Of a DNA stretch of 64,000 bases, positions 25,463 to 34,399 are shown piece after piece. Each line of letters opens with the position of its first letter. The stretch's first letter is position 1. This DNA is from Tautonia marina (GTDB lineage Bacteria > Planctomycetota > Planctomycetia > Isosphaerales > Isosphaeraceae). The position numbers were made by a program, and so were the translations under genes. Where the stretch lies: NCBI RefSeq assembly GCF_009177065.1, contig NZ_WEZF01000018.1, positions 86,489 through 150,488 on the forward strand. Reading direction: 5' to 3'. The notes beneath the pieces were generated by a model. That model had not been told where the DNA came from. It searched no databases and worked only from the letters and a program-made list of their open reading frames with translations.

Positions 25463-26051
25463 AAAGGACCGGGGCGCCCCGCCCTTGATCGTCCTCAAAC
25501 GCAGAGAGCCCGACCGGTCGGCCCCTGGACACGGTCGGGCGATTGTTCTGCGTCCCCGGTTCGCCCCCCCGGCCGCTCAATGCAGGGTCCTTGAGCCCTT
25601 TTCCTGCCCACCCCCTCGGAAGCCAACGGGCTGGGTGACGATTCGGGGTTGCGCCCAGGTCTTACCAAACCCTCCCGTTTTCCTGGCTTGCTTTTGGAAA
25701 TTTTTCACCAAACTGACCCTAACCGTTTGACTCAACGCAAATGCCCTCGTATTTTCTAGCTGTGCAGGGCACCCAGGCATCCCAGTTTTACAACTCGAAG
25801 GTGTCCTGACCTCCACCCTCCGTGTTGGGGTGGATGTCTCACCGTATCAAGCCCGGAACGCCTTGGTGGTCGAGGCGAGGCCGGGCAGCTCCCGACCGGG
25901 TCCGGATAAAGGCGGTTCTCGGCAGGCGTGGTTGTTCGTGCGGAACGGGCCATGTCGGTCGGACTCCTTCGGTCACCGGGCTTGGTGGTTCGTGATGGCA
26001 TCTGGGTCGGACTCTTCGGTTCGCAATTCGCATATGCGGAGGAATTACGGG
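25463..26051. other. Intergenic region / long leader before TIGR03000 gene
   Basis: No gene seen. It holds one good promoter (25727-25755) and then a ~290-base region that would be the 5' leader of the repeat protein. The leader contains a short CCACCC/GGGTGG stem and two near-repeats of GTCGGACT-CTTCGGT (about 25958 and 26008). No known riboswitch was recognised. Confidence 0.5.
25727..25755 (+). promoter_or_regulatory. Candidate promoter of the TIGR03000 repeat gene
   Basis: TTGACT (25727-25732), a 17-base spacer and TATTTT (25750-25755). It sits in a locally AT-rich stretch and would give a leader of about 290 bases. Confidence 0.5.
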
Positions 26052-27041
26052 ATGATCTCAATGCTTCGCCGATCGGCGTTCTCGGTTGCTTGCCTCGGAG
26101 CCCTTTCACTCGGCGTGCCTCATGTGGCGCTGGCCGGGCTGTTTGGTCACGGGTCGCACGGATCCAGCGGTGGATCACACGGATCCAGCGGTGGATCGCA
26201 CGGATCGAGCGGTGGGTCGCACGGCTCCAGCGGCGGGTCGCACGGCTCCAGCGGCGGGTCGCACGGTGGCGGCCTCTTCTCGAAGCACCACGGCTCCAGC
26301 GGCGGATCGAGCGGCGGATCCAGCGGTGGTTCGCACGGCGGTGGCCTGTTCAAGACCAGCCACGGCTCCAGCGGTGGTTCCAGCGGCGGGTCGAGCGGCG
26401 GATCGCACGGTGGCGGCCTGTTCAAGAAGCACCACGGCTCCAGCGGTGGCGGCCTCTTCAAGAAGCACCACGGCTCCAGCGGCGGATCGAGCGGTGGCTC
26501 CAGCGGCGGATCGCACGGCCTGACCAAGACCAGCCACGGCTCCAGCGGTGGTTCCAGCGGCGGGTCGAGCGGCGGATCGCACGGTGGCGGCCTGTTCAAG
26601 AAGCACCACGGCTCCAGCGGCGGATCGAGCGGCGGCTCCAGCGGCGGTTCTCACGGATCGAGCGGCGGGTCGAGCGGCGGCTACGCCTCCGACGGTGGAT
26701 CGTACGGCTCGGCCGGCGGATACTACCCGGCCGCCCCGGTCGCGGCTCCTCAGGCTGCTCCTCAGTACGTTCCGGTTGCTCAGAACGGCGTGCTGAACAT
26801 CTCGGTTCCGGCCGATGCCAAGGTGTACCTCCAGGATCAGCTGATGACGCTGACCGGCGCCGAGCGTCGGTTCGTCACCCCGCCGATCGCCGAGGGTGAA
26901 CTGTTCGTCACCAACGTTCGGGTTGAACTCGAACGGAACGGTCAGATCGTCTCTGAGACGGTCGAAGCTCGGGTCAACCCGGGTGAAGAGGTCAACGTGG
27001 CCGTCGATCTCGACGGCTCGGTCGTCCTCGCCGGTCGCTGA
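26052..27041 (+). CDS. Exported Gly/Ser/His-repeat protein with TIGR03000 domain
   Basis: A 329-residue protein. ATG 26052 has GGAGGA eight bases upstream. Residues 1-28 are a signal peptide (cleavage near VALA-G). Residues ~30-225 are low-complexity repeats of HGSSGGS and SSGGSSGGS, interrupted several times by GGGLFKKHH blocks. Residues 244-329 match the planctomycete TIGR03000 domain (ISVPADAKVYLQDQ, a conserved Arg-Phe-Val-Thr-Pro-Pro, and a closing beta segment). It is probably a secreted or wall-associated structural protein; the His clusters suggest metal binding. Repeat units are close to identical in DNA, so copy number may vary between strains. Confidence 0.85.
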   Translation: MISMLRRSAFSVACLGALSLGVPHVALAGLFGHGSHGSSGGSHGSSGGSHGSSGGSHGSSGGSHGSSGGSHGGGLFSKHHGSSGGSSGGSSGGSHGGGLFKTSHGSSGGSSGGSSGGSHGGGLFKKHHGSSGGGLFKKHHGSSGGSSGGSSGGSHGLTKTSHGSSGGSSGGSSGGSHGGGLFKKHHGSSGGSSGGSSGGSHGSSGGSSGGYASDGGSYGSAGGYYPAAPVAAPQAAPQYVPVAQNGVLNISVPADAKVYLQDQLMTLTGAERRFVTPPIAEGELFVTNVRVELERNGQIVSETVEARVNPGEEVNVAVDLDGSVVLAGR

Positions 27042-27182
27042 TCGGCCGTAGGGTGATCGATTGAGAACGGATCCGACCCGGGAGGCTCATCCTCGGTGCC
27101 GTCGCAAGACGATCGAGAGAGTCCCCGGGTTCGGGTCGTTGGGCAAAGGGATTTGGATCGGATCGATCACGGAGGTCTCGAA

Positions 27183-27782
27183 ATGGACGTCGATTCGGAT
27201 CGCGACCGCGATCGTGATGCTGATGGGCTGGGCCAAGACGCCTGCCCTCCTCCTCGACGGATCGGGAGGCGCACCTTGCGGTGGGCGGTCAACCTTTGGC
27301 TGGTGCTGCATGTCTCGGCGATCATCATCGCCCCGGCCTCGGTGACTCCCTCGTCGGACCTGGCCCGGACGGCCTGGGACGTCGTTCACCCGTATCTGCA
27401 ACTGCTCTTCCTGAACCACGGCTACCACTTCTTCGCCCCCGAGCCGGCCGAGAGCACCTTGCTCGGCTACGTGGCCGAGCGAGAAGACGGCACCGTCGTG
27501 ACCGGCCAGATCCCGAACCGGGACATCGGCCCGCGATTGCTTTATCACCGCCACTTCATGCTCTCGGAACACATGGCGGGGACCGATCCCGAACTGCGAG
27601 AACTCTGGCACGAGTCGTTCGCCCGCCACATCGGGACGAAATACGGCGCCGATCGGGTGAGCCTGTCGCAAATCACCCACTACTTGCCGACCCGTGAGAT
27701 GGTTCTGGAAGGCGTTCGCCTGGATGACCCGGCCAGTTACGTCGAGCAACCGCTGGGGGTGTACCAATGGGACGAGCAGTGA
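27183..27782 (+). CDS. Conserved membrane-anchored protein, partner of HTTM protein
   Basis: A 199-residue protein. ATG 27183 has GGAGG at seven bases. After an Asp/Arg-rich N-terminus comes one membrane segment (about 37-55), then a soluble domain with an HGYHFFAPEP motif and His/Tyr-rich stretch (LLYHRHFMLSEHM). No enzyme family was recognised. The stop overlaps the next gene's start by 16 bases, so the two are translationally coupled and likely act together. Confidence 0.7.
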   Translation: MDVDSDRDRDRDADGLGQDACPPPRRIGRRTLRWAVNLWLVLHVSAIIIAPASVTPSSDLARTAWDVVHPYLQLLFLNHGYHFFAPEPAESTLLGYVAEREDGTVVTGQIPNRDIGPRLLYHRHFMLSEHMAGTDPELRELWHESFARHIGTKYGADRVSLSQITHYLPTREMVLEGVRLDDPASYVEQPLGVYQWDEQ

Positions 27783-28861
27783 GCCTTGCCGTTGAGGCCG
27801 TTCGAGATCGCCTGCGGGCCATCTCCGAAGGTTGGAACCGCTTCTGGTTCGCACCGGCCGACCCGACCTTGCTCGGCGTGCTTCGCGTGCTCGCCGGCCT
27901 GATGTTGCTCTACACTCACGCCGTCTGGGGCCTGGCCCTCAACGACTTCTTCGGCCCCGACGCCTGGCTCAGTGTCGAACTGGTCCGCACGCTCCAGGAA
28001 TACCAGTTCGCCTATTCGTTCTGGTGGTGGATCGAGCCCGAATGGATGTGGACCGCCTACGGTCTCTCGATGCTCATTCTGGCGATGTTCACCGTGGGGC
28101 TCTGGACGCGAGTGACCTCGGTCCTCTCCCTGATCATCGCCATCTCGTTCGCCCATCGAACGCCTGAAGCCCTGTTCGGCCTTGATCAGATCAACGTGAT
28201 GCTCACGCTGTATCTGACGATCGGCGATGCCGGCCGCGCCGTCTCGGTCGATCGCTGGCGAGCCCGGCGCCGAGGGGTGACACAGGCCGCCCCCAGTTCC
28301 CGGGCAAACCTGGGCAAGCGGTTAATTCAAGTGCACATGTGCACGATCTACTTCTTCGCCGGGATTTCGAAACTCCAGGGGCTGGCCTGGTGGAACGGCG
28401 AGGCGATGTGGCTGGCGTTTGCGAACCTGGAATACCAGTCGATGGATATGACCTGGCTGGCCGGGCATCCATTGCTGATCAACCTGGCGACCCACACGAC
28501 GATCCTCTGGGAAATCTTCTTCTGCGCCTTGATCTGGAACCGGAACTGGCGGCCGGTGATGCTCGCCGGAGGCACGGCGATGCACCTGGGCATCGGCGCC
28601 TGCCTGGGCATGTGGACGTTCGGCCTGATCATGCTCGTTGGCTGTGCGTCGTTCCTGCCGAATGAACGGGTCAGGCAACTTGTGGAAGCACTGGCCACCC
28701 GGCGATCTCGCGCCGTGCCGGTCTCCTTCCCGATCGCCGCGAGCCCACAGGCTGCCTCGTCTGCCCTGCTCGGCGGACCTCATCAGGCAATGCCTATTGT
28801 AGTGACGGTCGATTACGGCCCGCACCGATCCGCGAACGGGTCGCAACGCTTCCAGGGATGA
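27767..28861 (+). CDS. HTTM-domain membrane protein (gamma-carboxylase-like)
   Basis: A 364-residue protein with about eight hydrophobic segments, ending in a short soluble tail. Its layout and motifs (an early LRVLAGLMLLYTH helix, FAHRTP, and the IQVHMCTIYFFAGISKLQG helix) match the HTTM / vitamin K-dependent carboxylase-like family. Most bacterial members have no known substrate. Start ATG 27767 lies inside the end of the preceding gene, pointing to one operon and perhaps one complex. Confidence 0.85.
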   Translation: MGRAVSLAVEAVRDRLRAISEGWNRFWFAPADPTLLGVLRVLAGLMLLYTHAVWGLALNDFFGPDAWLSVELVRTLQEYQFAYSFWWWIEPEWMWTAYGLSMLILAMFTVGLWTRVTSVLSLIIAISFAHRTPEALFGLDQINVMLTLYLTIGDAGRAVSVDRWRARRRGVTQAAPSSRANLGKRLIQVHMCTIYFFAGISKLQGLAWWNGEAMWLAFANLEYQSMDMTWLAGHPLLINLATHTTILWEIFFCALIWNRNWRPVMLAGGTAMHLGIGACLGMWTFGLIMLVGCASFLPNERVRQLVEALATRRSRAVPVSFPIAASPQAASSALLGGPHQAMPIVVTVDYGPHRSANGSQRFQG

Positions 28862-28960
28862 ACATCTCGATTGATCCACGAACGTCCGGGAGCCTGATCG
28901 TCGCCAGCGTTGCGTCGATCGCTGCTCCCGGACGATTGCTCGACGACAATCCTGACGTGC

Positions 28961-29725
28961 TCAGCCCCGGCCGACAAACGGCATCCCGGCGGCCATGACG
29001 GTCAGGAATAGGACATTGGCCTCCGGCGGCAGGCTGGACATATAAAGGACGGCTCGGGCGACGTGTTCGGGGTCGATCGTCGGTTCGGTGGCGATGGAAC
29101 CGTCGGCCTGTCGGACACCGCCCTGCATGCGGGCGGTCATCTCGGTGGCGGCGTTGCCGATGTCGATCTGACCGCAGGTGATGCCGAACGCTCGGCCGTC
29201 GAGGGCGGTCGAGCGGGTCATCCCCGTAATTGCGTGCTTCGCCGCCGTGTATGGGGCGGAATGGGGCCTCGGCACGTGAGCCGACACCGATCCATTGTTG
29301 ATGATCCGCCCCCCTTGCGGCTCCTGACGTTTCATGAATCGAAACGCCTCTCGGGTGCAAAGGAACGTGCCGGTCAGGTTCACGTCGATGACCCGCCGCC
29401 ACTGATCGAGCGTCAGGTCTTCGAGCGGAACCGCCGGAGCCCCCGTCCCCGCGTTGTTGAACAGCAGGTCGATGCGGCCGAACGCCCGGTTCGTGGCCTC
29501 AAAGAGTGCTTGAACGGAGTCGGGATCGGTCACGTCGGTCGGCACGGCAATCGCCCGCGATCGCGCTTCCCCGGCGCGCTCGACCGTTTCTTCCAGGGCC
29601 TCGGCCCGTCGTCCCGCGAGCGCGACCGAGTAGCCCTCAGCCAGTAACGCAAGGGCCGTCACTCGCCCGATGCCCGACCCCGCACCGGTGACAATCGCCG
29701 CTTTGCCGATCTCGGTGGATTCCAT
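28961..29725 (-). CDS. Short-chain dehydrogenase/reductase (SDR)
   Basis: A 254-residue classical SDR. It has the nucleotide-binding TGAGSGIG near residue 14, NNAG, and the catalytic Ser and Tyr-x-x-x-Lys (YTAAK). It uses NAD(P) to oxidise or reduce an unknown alcohol or ketone in the cytoplasm. Start 29725 has GGAGGAGG ~10 bases upstream. It converges on the HTTM gene. tRNA-Val lies 78 bases upstream. Confidence 0.92.
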   Translation of the reverse strand: MESTEIGKAAIVTGAGSGIGRVTALALLAEGYSVALAGRRAEALEETVERAGEARSRAIAVPTDVTDPDSVQALFEATNRAFGRIDLLFNNAGTGAPAVPLEDLTLDQWRRVIDVNLTGTFLCTREAFRFMKRQEPQGGRIINNGSVSAHVPRPHSAPYTAAKHAITGMTRSTALDGRAFGITCGQIDIGNAATEMTARMQGGVRQADGSIATEPTIDPEHVARAVLYMSSLPPEANVLFLTVMAAGMPFVGRG

Positions 29726-29802
29726 CAGCCTGCCTCCTCCATCACCCTCCTGGTGATGCGCCCCCCTGGGACGAGCTTGTGAAGGAGACCAAGCGGGCGA
29801 AG

Positions 29803-29876
29803 TGGGCGATGAGGGATTCGAACCCCCGACATCCTGTGTGTAAAACAGGCGCTCTAACCAGCTGAGCTAATCGCCC
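29803..29876 (-). tRNA. tRNA-Val (anticodon UAC)
   Basis: On the minus strand a full cloverleaf can be drawn: a 7-bp acceptor stem (GGGCGAT with ATCGCCC), a D-arm with AGCTCAGCTGGTTAGAGC, a 5-bp anticodon stem CCTGT/ACAGG around loop TTTACAC (anticodon TAC at 29842-29840), and a T-arm with GGGGTTCGAATCCC. The discriminator is A (29803). CCA is not encoded. Confidence 0.97.
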
Positions 29877-29929
29877 GAGGGAATCGTGAGAAGGTATTCT
29901 AGCGGCAAGGGAGCGCTGATGGCAAATTC

Positions 29930-30817
29930 TCAGGAGGAGGAAGCGTCGGGCGGGGCGGAATTGGTCGCGCGTTGCTCAGCGGCGGCGAGGGCGGGGGCAT
30001 CGGCGTAGAGCCGTCGGGTCCAGCGGCCGAAGCCCCAGTCGACGAAGCCGGGAACGATGCGATTGACGGCCAGAAGCAGGCGTCCTCGGGAGGTCAGGGT
30101 CAGCTCGCGGCGACCGCGACGCAAGGCGCGGAGTCCGGCCTGGGCAACGGCGTCGGGGGGCATGCTGCGGTGAGATTCGGTTTTGTAGATGGCGGTGTGG
30201 ACAACCACGTTGCGCTCGAATCCGGTGGTGGTGAAACCGGGGTTGAGGAGCATGACGTGGATGCCGTCGATCGTCCACTCGGCGCGGAGGGCTTCGGTCA
30301 GGCCGGCAACGGCGAACTTGCTGGCCGAGTATTCGGGTCGGCCGGGCAAGCCGCGGCGGGCGACAATGGAGCCGATGTTGAGCAACGAGGGGCGATCGCC
30401 TCGGCGGAGCATCGGCAAGGTCCCCCGACACATTTCGGCCAGGGCGAAGACGTTGATCTCGAAGACATCACGCATCACCGAGGGCGCGTGAGACTCGAAC
30501 CGCCCATAGGCCCCGACCCCGGCGGCGTTGATGACCAGATCGAGGGCACCGTCGAACCGCTCGGCCGTGGCATCGAGGAGCGACCGGCGGGAGTCGGCGT
30601 CGGTCAGGTCGGCGGGAACGGCAAGGATCTGATCGGCGGAGGCACCGGCGGCCTTCAGATGCTCGACCTCTGTTGCGAGGCGATCGGCCGATCGACCGGT
30701 TACGACCAGTCGGGCGCCGTCGGCGGCCAGCAATCGAGCGAAGGCGGCACCGATTCCGGACGATGCTCCGGTAATCAGGCAGCGCGCGGCCTGGAACGAG
30801 TCTCGACGACGGGGCAT
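29930..30817 (-). CDS. Short-chain dehydrogenase/reductase (SDR), extended C-terminus
   Basis: A 295-residue SDR with TGASSGIG, NAAG and the Ser/YSASK catalytic motif. Beyond the Rossmann core, the last ~60 residues include a hydrophobic stretch (LLLAVNRIVPGFVDWGF) that may be a membrane-attachment helix, as in some lipid-acting SDRs. Start 30817 has GAGGAG upstream. It is a different sub-branch from the SDR across the tRNA gene. The lipoprotein gene lies 34 bases upstream on the same strand. Confidence 0.9.
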   Translation of the reverse strand: MPRRRDSFQAARCLITGASSGIGAAFARLLAADGARLVVTGRSADRLATEVEHLKAAGASADQILAVPADLTDADSRRSLLDATAERFDGALDLVINAAGVGAYGRFESHAPSVMRDVFEINVFALAEMCRGTLPMLRRGDRPSLLNIGSIVARRGLPGRPEYSASKFAVAGLTEALRAEWTIDGIHVMLLNPGFTTTGFERNVVVHTAIYKTESHRSMPPDAVAQAGLRALRRGRRELTLTSRGRLLLAVNRIVPGFVDWGFGRWTRRLYADAPALAAAEQRATNSAPPDASSS

Positions 30818-30851
30818 GGACGTGACGGACTCCTCAGGGGTCGGGGAACTC

Positions 30852-31250
30852 TCAGCGGACGAGCGACTCGTCGGCCCCGCCTTGCACCTCGGTCGTCACC
30901 AGTCTCGGGTTGCGACTGAGGGGATTCCAGCCGCCGCCGGCCATCGGGCCGGAACTGGGACGACTGATGACCACCCGAGAGGATCGGGAGTTGCTGGTCA
31001 CCAGGTCGGGCTCGGCCGAGACGGACGAGCGCGGGGCCTCGGCCCGAGCCACCAGCGAGGGGCTCTGCGTGACGACCCGGCTGGGGATCTCGCAAACGTC
31101 GTCGAGGATGACGGTTTCTCCCGGAACCACATAGGCCGGGGAGGTGCCATAGTAGTGATTGTGCGTGCAACCGGTCGCGAGGGCCAGGCTGGCGAGGGCC
31201 AGGGCCCGTCCCGCGGGACCGGGGCGGCGCGACGTCGAGGGGCGTCGCAT
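30852..31250 (-). CDS. Hypothetical lipoprotein
   Basis: A 132-residue protein. Start 31250 has AGGAGA five bases upstream. A signal peptide ends in the lipobox LATGC, so the mature protein should begin at that Cys and be lipid-anchored. The remainder is polar with a short Tyr-rich start (THNHYYGTSPAY) and no recognised domain. Function unknown. Confidence 0.75.
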   Translation of the reverse strand: MRRPSTSRRPGPAGRALALASLALATGCTHNHYYGTSPAYVVPGETVILDDVCEIPSRVVTQSPSLVARAEAPRSSVSAEPDLVTSNSRSSRVVISRPSSGPMAGGGWNPLSRNPRLVTTEVQGGADESLVR

Positions 31251-31489
31251 GGCGATCTCCTGTGCCGAGGGAGGGTCCGCCCCGGGCCGGGTGCCGGGTG
31301 AGTGGGCGAGCCGTCCTGCTCGCTCTGAGGCTCACTCGGGTCGATTCCGGGGATCGGCCGGTTTGGATTTTGGGCCGCGCGCTCAGAACGCTCAACAGAG
31401 GGAGATCGGAAGACGTGGCGGGGCCATCCGGCCGGCGGGGGACTGTACCCGAACGGCCCGAATCGGCCAACCGGAATTTTCCGAAGTGA

Positions 31490-32215
31490 TCATGAGCCCT
31501 TGATCGCTCGCCGCTTGGCGGGAGGCAACGCCTGCTGAGCGACCTCAATCGCCTGTTCCAGTCGTTCCCGGATCAACTGGGTCGCGTCCTCGGGCGAGAG
31601 GCCGTCGAGTTCCTCGGGAGCGATGCTCGGCGCGAGGTGCAAGCGAAGCGGGTAAGGGCGGGGAAGTTTTTGATCGCGGGGCCACGATTCGAACGTGCCG
31701 GCGATCCCGGCCGGGATGATCGGCACGCGGGCTCGGGTCGCCAGGGCGGCAATGCCGGGCTTTAACTCCTGGAGCGTGCCGTCGGGCGATCGGGTTCCTT
31801 CGGGGAAGAACGTAACGATGCCACCGGCCTTGAGCCGGCGAAGGGTTTCCTTGAACCCCTGCGATCCGAAGCCGTCTCGCTGGATCGGGAAGGCACCGTA
31901 AAACCGGAGGAAGCCCCCAAATTTCGGTGAAAAGAGCGATGACCGCGCCACGAAGTTCACCGGGCGGCGCACCCCGCTGCCCAGCACCAGGACATCCCAG
32001 AAGCTCATGTGGTTCGAGACGAGCAAGGCCGCTCCGCGTTCCGGGACATTCTCTTGCCCCGAAACGTGGAACCCGCCGTAGCAGGCCGCAAATGCTCGGA
32101 TGAGCCACTGAGTGAAGCGGTAGCCGACCCGTCGAGACCACGGGCGATCAAACCGGGGAACCTCGTCCGGGTCGCGGCGGCGCGTCGAGGGTGTGGCCGA
32201 TTCGGGGGCAGTCAT
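31490..32215 (-). CDS. plsC: 1-acyl-sn-glycerol-3-phosphate acyltransferase (PlsC family)
   Basis: A 241-residue acyltransferase with the H-x4-D motif (NHMSFWD) and the FPEGTRS motif of the LPLAT family, plus a membrane-contacting first helix. It makes phosphatidic acid from lysophosphatidic acid at the inner membrane. The start ATG (32215) overlaps the cmk stop as ATGA, so it is translationally coupled to cmk, an arrangement found in other bacteria. Upstream in-frame Met codons lie inside cmk and were rejected. Confidence 0.92.
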   Translation of the reverse strand: MTAPESATPSTRRRDPDEVPRFDRPWSRRVGYRFTQWLIRAFAACYGGFHVSGQENVPERGAALLVSNHMSFWDVLVLGSGVRRPVNFVARSSLFSPKFGGFLRFYGAFPIQRDGFGSQGFKETLRRLKAGGIVTFFPEGTRSPDGTLQELKPGIAALATRARVPIIPAGIAGTFESWPRDQKLPRPYPLRLHLAPSIAPEELDGLSPEDATQLIRERLEQAIEVAQQALPPAKRRAIKGS

Positions 32216-32898
32216 GACTGTGGAGGCTCCGGAAAGCATGTCTCGCCCGAACAGCGACGGGCCGCGGTCTCGACGATCGTGGCGATCTCGTCGATGGTCC
32301 GGCCGGTCGTGTCGATCAGGGTTGCATCGTCGGCTGGACGTAAGGGGGCGATGGCGCGTTCGGTGTCTTCGGCGTCGCGTCGCAGCTGGTCGCGGAGCAC
32401 GTCCTCGAACGAAATGGACTCGCCACGCTGGAGGAACTCGGCGTGACGGCGGCGGGCCCGTTCGGTCGGGTCGGCGGTGAGAAAGAACTTGCAAGGGGCG
32501 TCGGGGAAGACGATCGTCCCTTGATCGCGGCCCTCGGTAATCGTGTCGTTCTCGGCGGCAAAGGCCCGTTGCCACGAGGCGAGCACCTGGCGCACGCGAG
32601 GGTTCTCGGCGGCGAATCGGGTGACTCGTGTGACCTCGACCGTGCGAATCTCGCGGGTTACGTCCTGGTCATCGAGCAAGACCTGCCCCGGAGGCATCGT
32701 CACGGTGACACGACCAGCCAGCGCGCCGAGGGCCTCCTCGTCGGCCAGGTCGATCCCCGCTCGCAAGGCGGCCAGGGCCACCGAGCGGTACATCGCCCCC
32801 GTATCGAGCAGCCTCCAGCCGAGCCGGTCGGCCACGATCCGGGCCACGGTACTTTTCCCCGAGCCGGCCGGCCCATCAATGGTCACCACGCGCCGCAT
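32212..32898 (-). CDS. cmk: Cytidylate kinase
   Basis: A 228-residue kinase. It has the P-loop GPAGSGKST, the CMP-binding DTGAMYR, and the GRDxGT segment, here GRDQGT with Gln where most enzymes have Ile, Met or Val. It phosphorylates CMP and dCMP. ATG 32898 was chosen over GTG 32910 because GGGAGGA is too close to the GTG. It is the first gene of a cmk-plsC operon. Confidence 0.95.
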   Translation of the reverse strand: MRRVVTIDGPAGSGKSTVARIVADRLGWRLLDTGAMYRSVALAALRAGIDLADEEALGALAGRVTVTMPPGQVLLDDQDVTREIRTVEVTRVTRFAAENPRVRQVLASWQRAFAAENDTITEGRDQGTIVFPDAPCKFFLTADPTERARRRHAEFLQRGESISFEDVLRDQLRRDAEDTERAIAPLRPADDATLIDTTGRTIDEIATIVETAARRCSGETCFPEPPQS

Positions 32899-33037
32899 AA
32901 GAATCGTCACTCCTCCCGTCGAGAATCGCCTTCGGCCACGAACACGGGATTAAGTCTAGCGATTCCCGAGCCCGAGCGGGAGGGATGGAACCCTTTGTCT
33001 GCGGCTTCGATCAGGGGACGCCGAGTCCTTCGGCTGG

Positions 33038-34354
33038 TCAGCGCCGCTGGCGCATGGTGGCGGTGACGATCTTGAGCTGGATGACGTTGGTCAGGTTGTT
33101 GCACTGGAGCAAGAACAGCGCGAAGGTGCCATCCCCTCGGAGCGTTTCGTGGGTGAACTGCGAGAGGGCGTGCAGCTTGATGCGGACAACGCGGTCGAGC
33201 AGTTCGCGGAGGCGGCGCGGGTCGTCGGTATCCATCTGCTCGCGTTCAATCGCAGCAGTCTGTTCGAGGAACAGGTCGAGGCGTTCCTTCTGGGCACGCA
33301 CTTCCTCCTGCGTCTCGCGTTCCCGGACCCGTCGCCAGCGGTCCCAGATCAGGTAAGCGCCAGCGGCCATCGCAAAGAGTAATTCCTTGAGCGCCGAGAG
33401 GGATTCGAGCACCGTGGCCGTCCAGCCGAGATGATCGAACGGATCGAAGAAGGCCCGAGCATTCGGATGCATCGGCGCCGGCTGCCAGTCGAGCGCCTGG
33501 GAGCGTGGAATAAGGTCGGGGAAGTCCCAGGGGCCGATCTCAGCGTAGAGGGCTTCGAGCGTTTCCTCGACCAACCGAGCGGAGGCATCGGCCCGAGTGG
33601 CGAGAAAGGCGGTCGTGGCGATCGTCGGCACCGGCTCGGGAGGAATCCGAGGAGTCTCGGAGAACAGGCCCCGCGGAATGGTGATCGCGTGGTAATGGTA
33701 ATGGATCAGTGCGATCGCCTCGGCATCCAGGACGGGAACGAGGACGTACTGCCCTTCGGCCAGCAATCGGCGCAACGCACGATTGCTGGAGTTGGTCGTC
33801 ACGATCGCCGCGTCCAGCTCGTCGTCGAACTGAAGATGCTCGAAGCCGACCGATCGGGCGTCGAGTTCGAGGTCGTAGTGGTCGAGCAGATGTCGAGCAC
33901 TGATCTGCATGCCCGACCCCGGATCTCCCACCGCGACGCAACGGCCCCGCAGATCCTCAATCGTCTCGATCCCTCGGTCCGCCCGAGCGACGACATGCAC
34001 GACGTCCGGAAACAGCGGGGCAATCATCACCAGGCCGCGGAGCGAGACCGAACCTCCCTGCAAGATCGCCAGGTCGGCGCGACGGTCGGGGTCGTCGGCC
34101 AACAGCATCTCTCGACTCGCGAGCGATCCCTCGGAAGTCAGGACTTCCACAGGTCGACCGAGTCTGCGCTCGACGGCCGGGCCGAGCCGTCGGGCGAACT
34201 CATGGTAACGGCCTTCGACGTGGCCCGACGCAATCCGGAGGGTCCGGGGCAGCCATTCCCGAGTGAGGAACCAGGTCACGGCCGAGCCGATCAGCACCGC
34301 GAGCATCGCATAGGCGACCCCGCGCCGGACCATCCGAGAACGTCGTCGCGCCAT
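33038..34354 (-). CDS. TAXI-family solute-binding protein with two membrane anchors
   Basis: A 438-residue protein. After an Arg-rich start comes a membrane segment (about 11-29), then a TAXI-type periplasmic binding domain (~38-305; IASGHVEGRYHEFARRL, GDPGSGMQ). Unlike normal TAXI proteins it continues with a second membrane segment near residue 335 (LFAMAAGAYLIWDRW), then a charged coiled coil and a C-terminal helical tail. No TRAP permease genes are nearby. The arrangement looks more like a membrane sensor that reports ligand binding to the cytoplasm. A later ATG at 34333 is possible. Confidence 0.8.
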   Translation of the reverse strand: MARRRSRMVRRGVAYAMLAVLIGSAVTWFLTREWLPRTLRIASGHVEGRYHEFARRLGPAVERRLGRPVEVLTSEGSLASREMLLADDPDRRADLAILQGGSVSLRGLVMIAPLFPDVVHVVARADRGIETIEDLRGRCVAVGDPGSGMQISARHLLDHYDLELDARSVGFEHLQFDDELDAAIVTTNSSNRALRRLLAEGQYVLVPVLDAEAIALIHYHYHAITIPRGLFSETPRIPPEPVPTIATTAFLATRADASARLVEETLEALYAEIGPWDFPDLIPRSQALDWQPAPMHPNARAFFDPFDHLGWTATVLESLSALKELLFAMAAGAYLIWDRWRRVRERETQEEVRAQKERLDLFLEQTAAIEREQMDTDDPRRLRELLDRVVRIKLHALSQFTHETLRGDGTFALFLLQCNNLTNVIQLKIVTATMRQRR

Positions 34355-34399
34355 CGGCCGGGTCTCGACGAGGAGAAATCGCGATGCCGATCGGCACGA

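Noticed and set aside
26160..26690. Regular short DNA repeats that could suggest a CRISPR array
   Set aside because: Units are in frame, code for HGSSGG/GGSSGGS, lack unique spacers, and no cas gene is near.
25928..26899. A 323-codon Arg-rich frame overlapping the TIGR03000 gene
   Set aside because: It is the frame-shifted reading of the same repeats; the other frame has the signal peptide, ribosome site and conserved domain.
31490..32575. Longer version of the plsC gene starting inside cmk
   Set aside because: The extra 120 residues are Arg/Pro-rich and antisense-like; the ATGA overlap with cmk gives the natural start.
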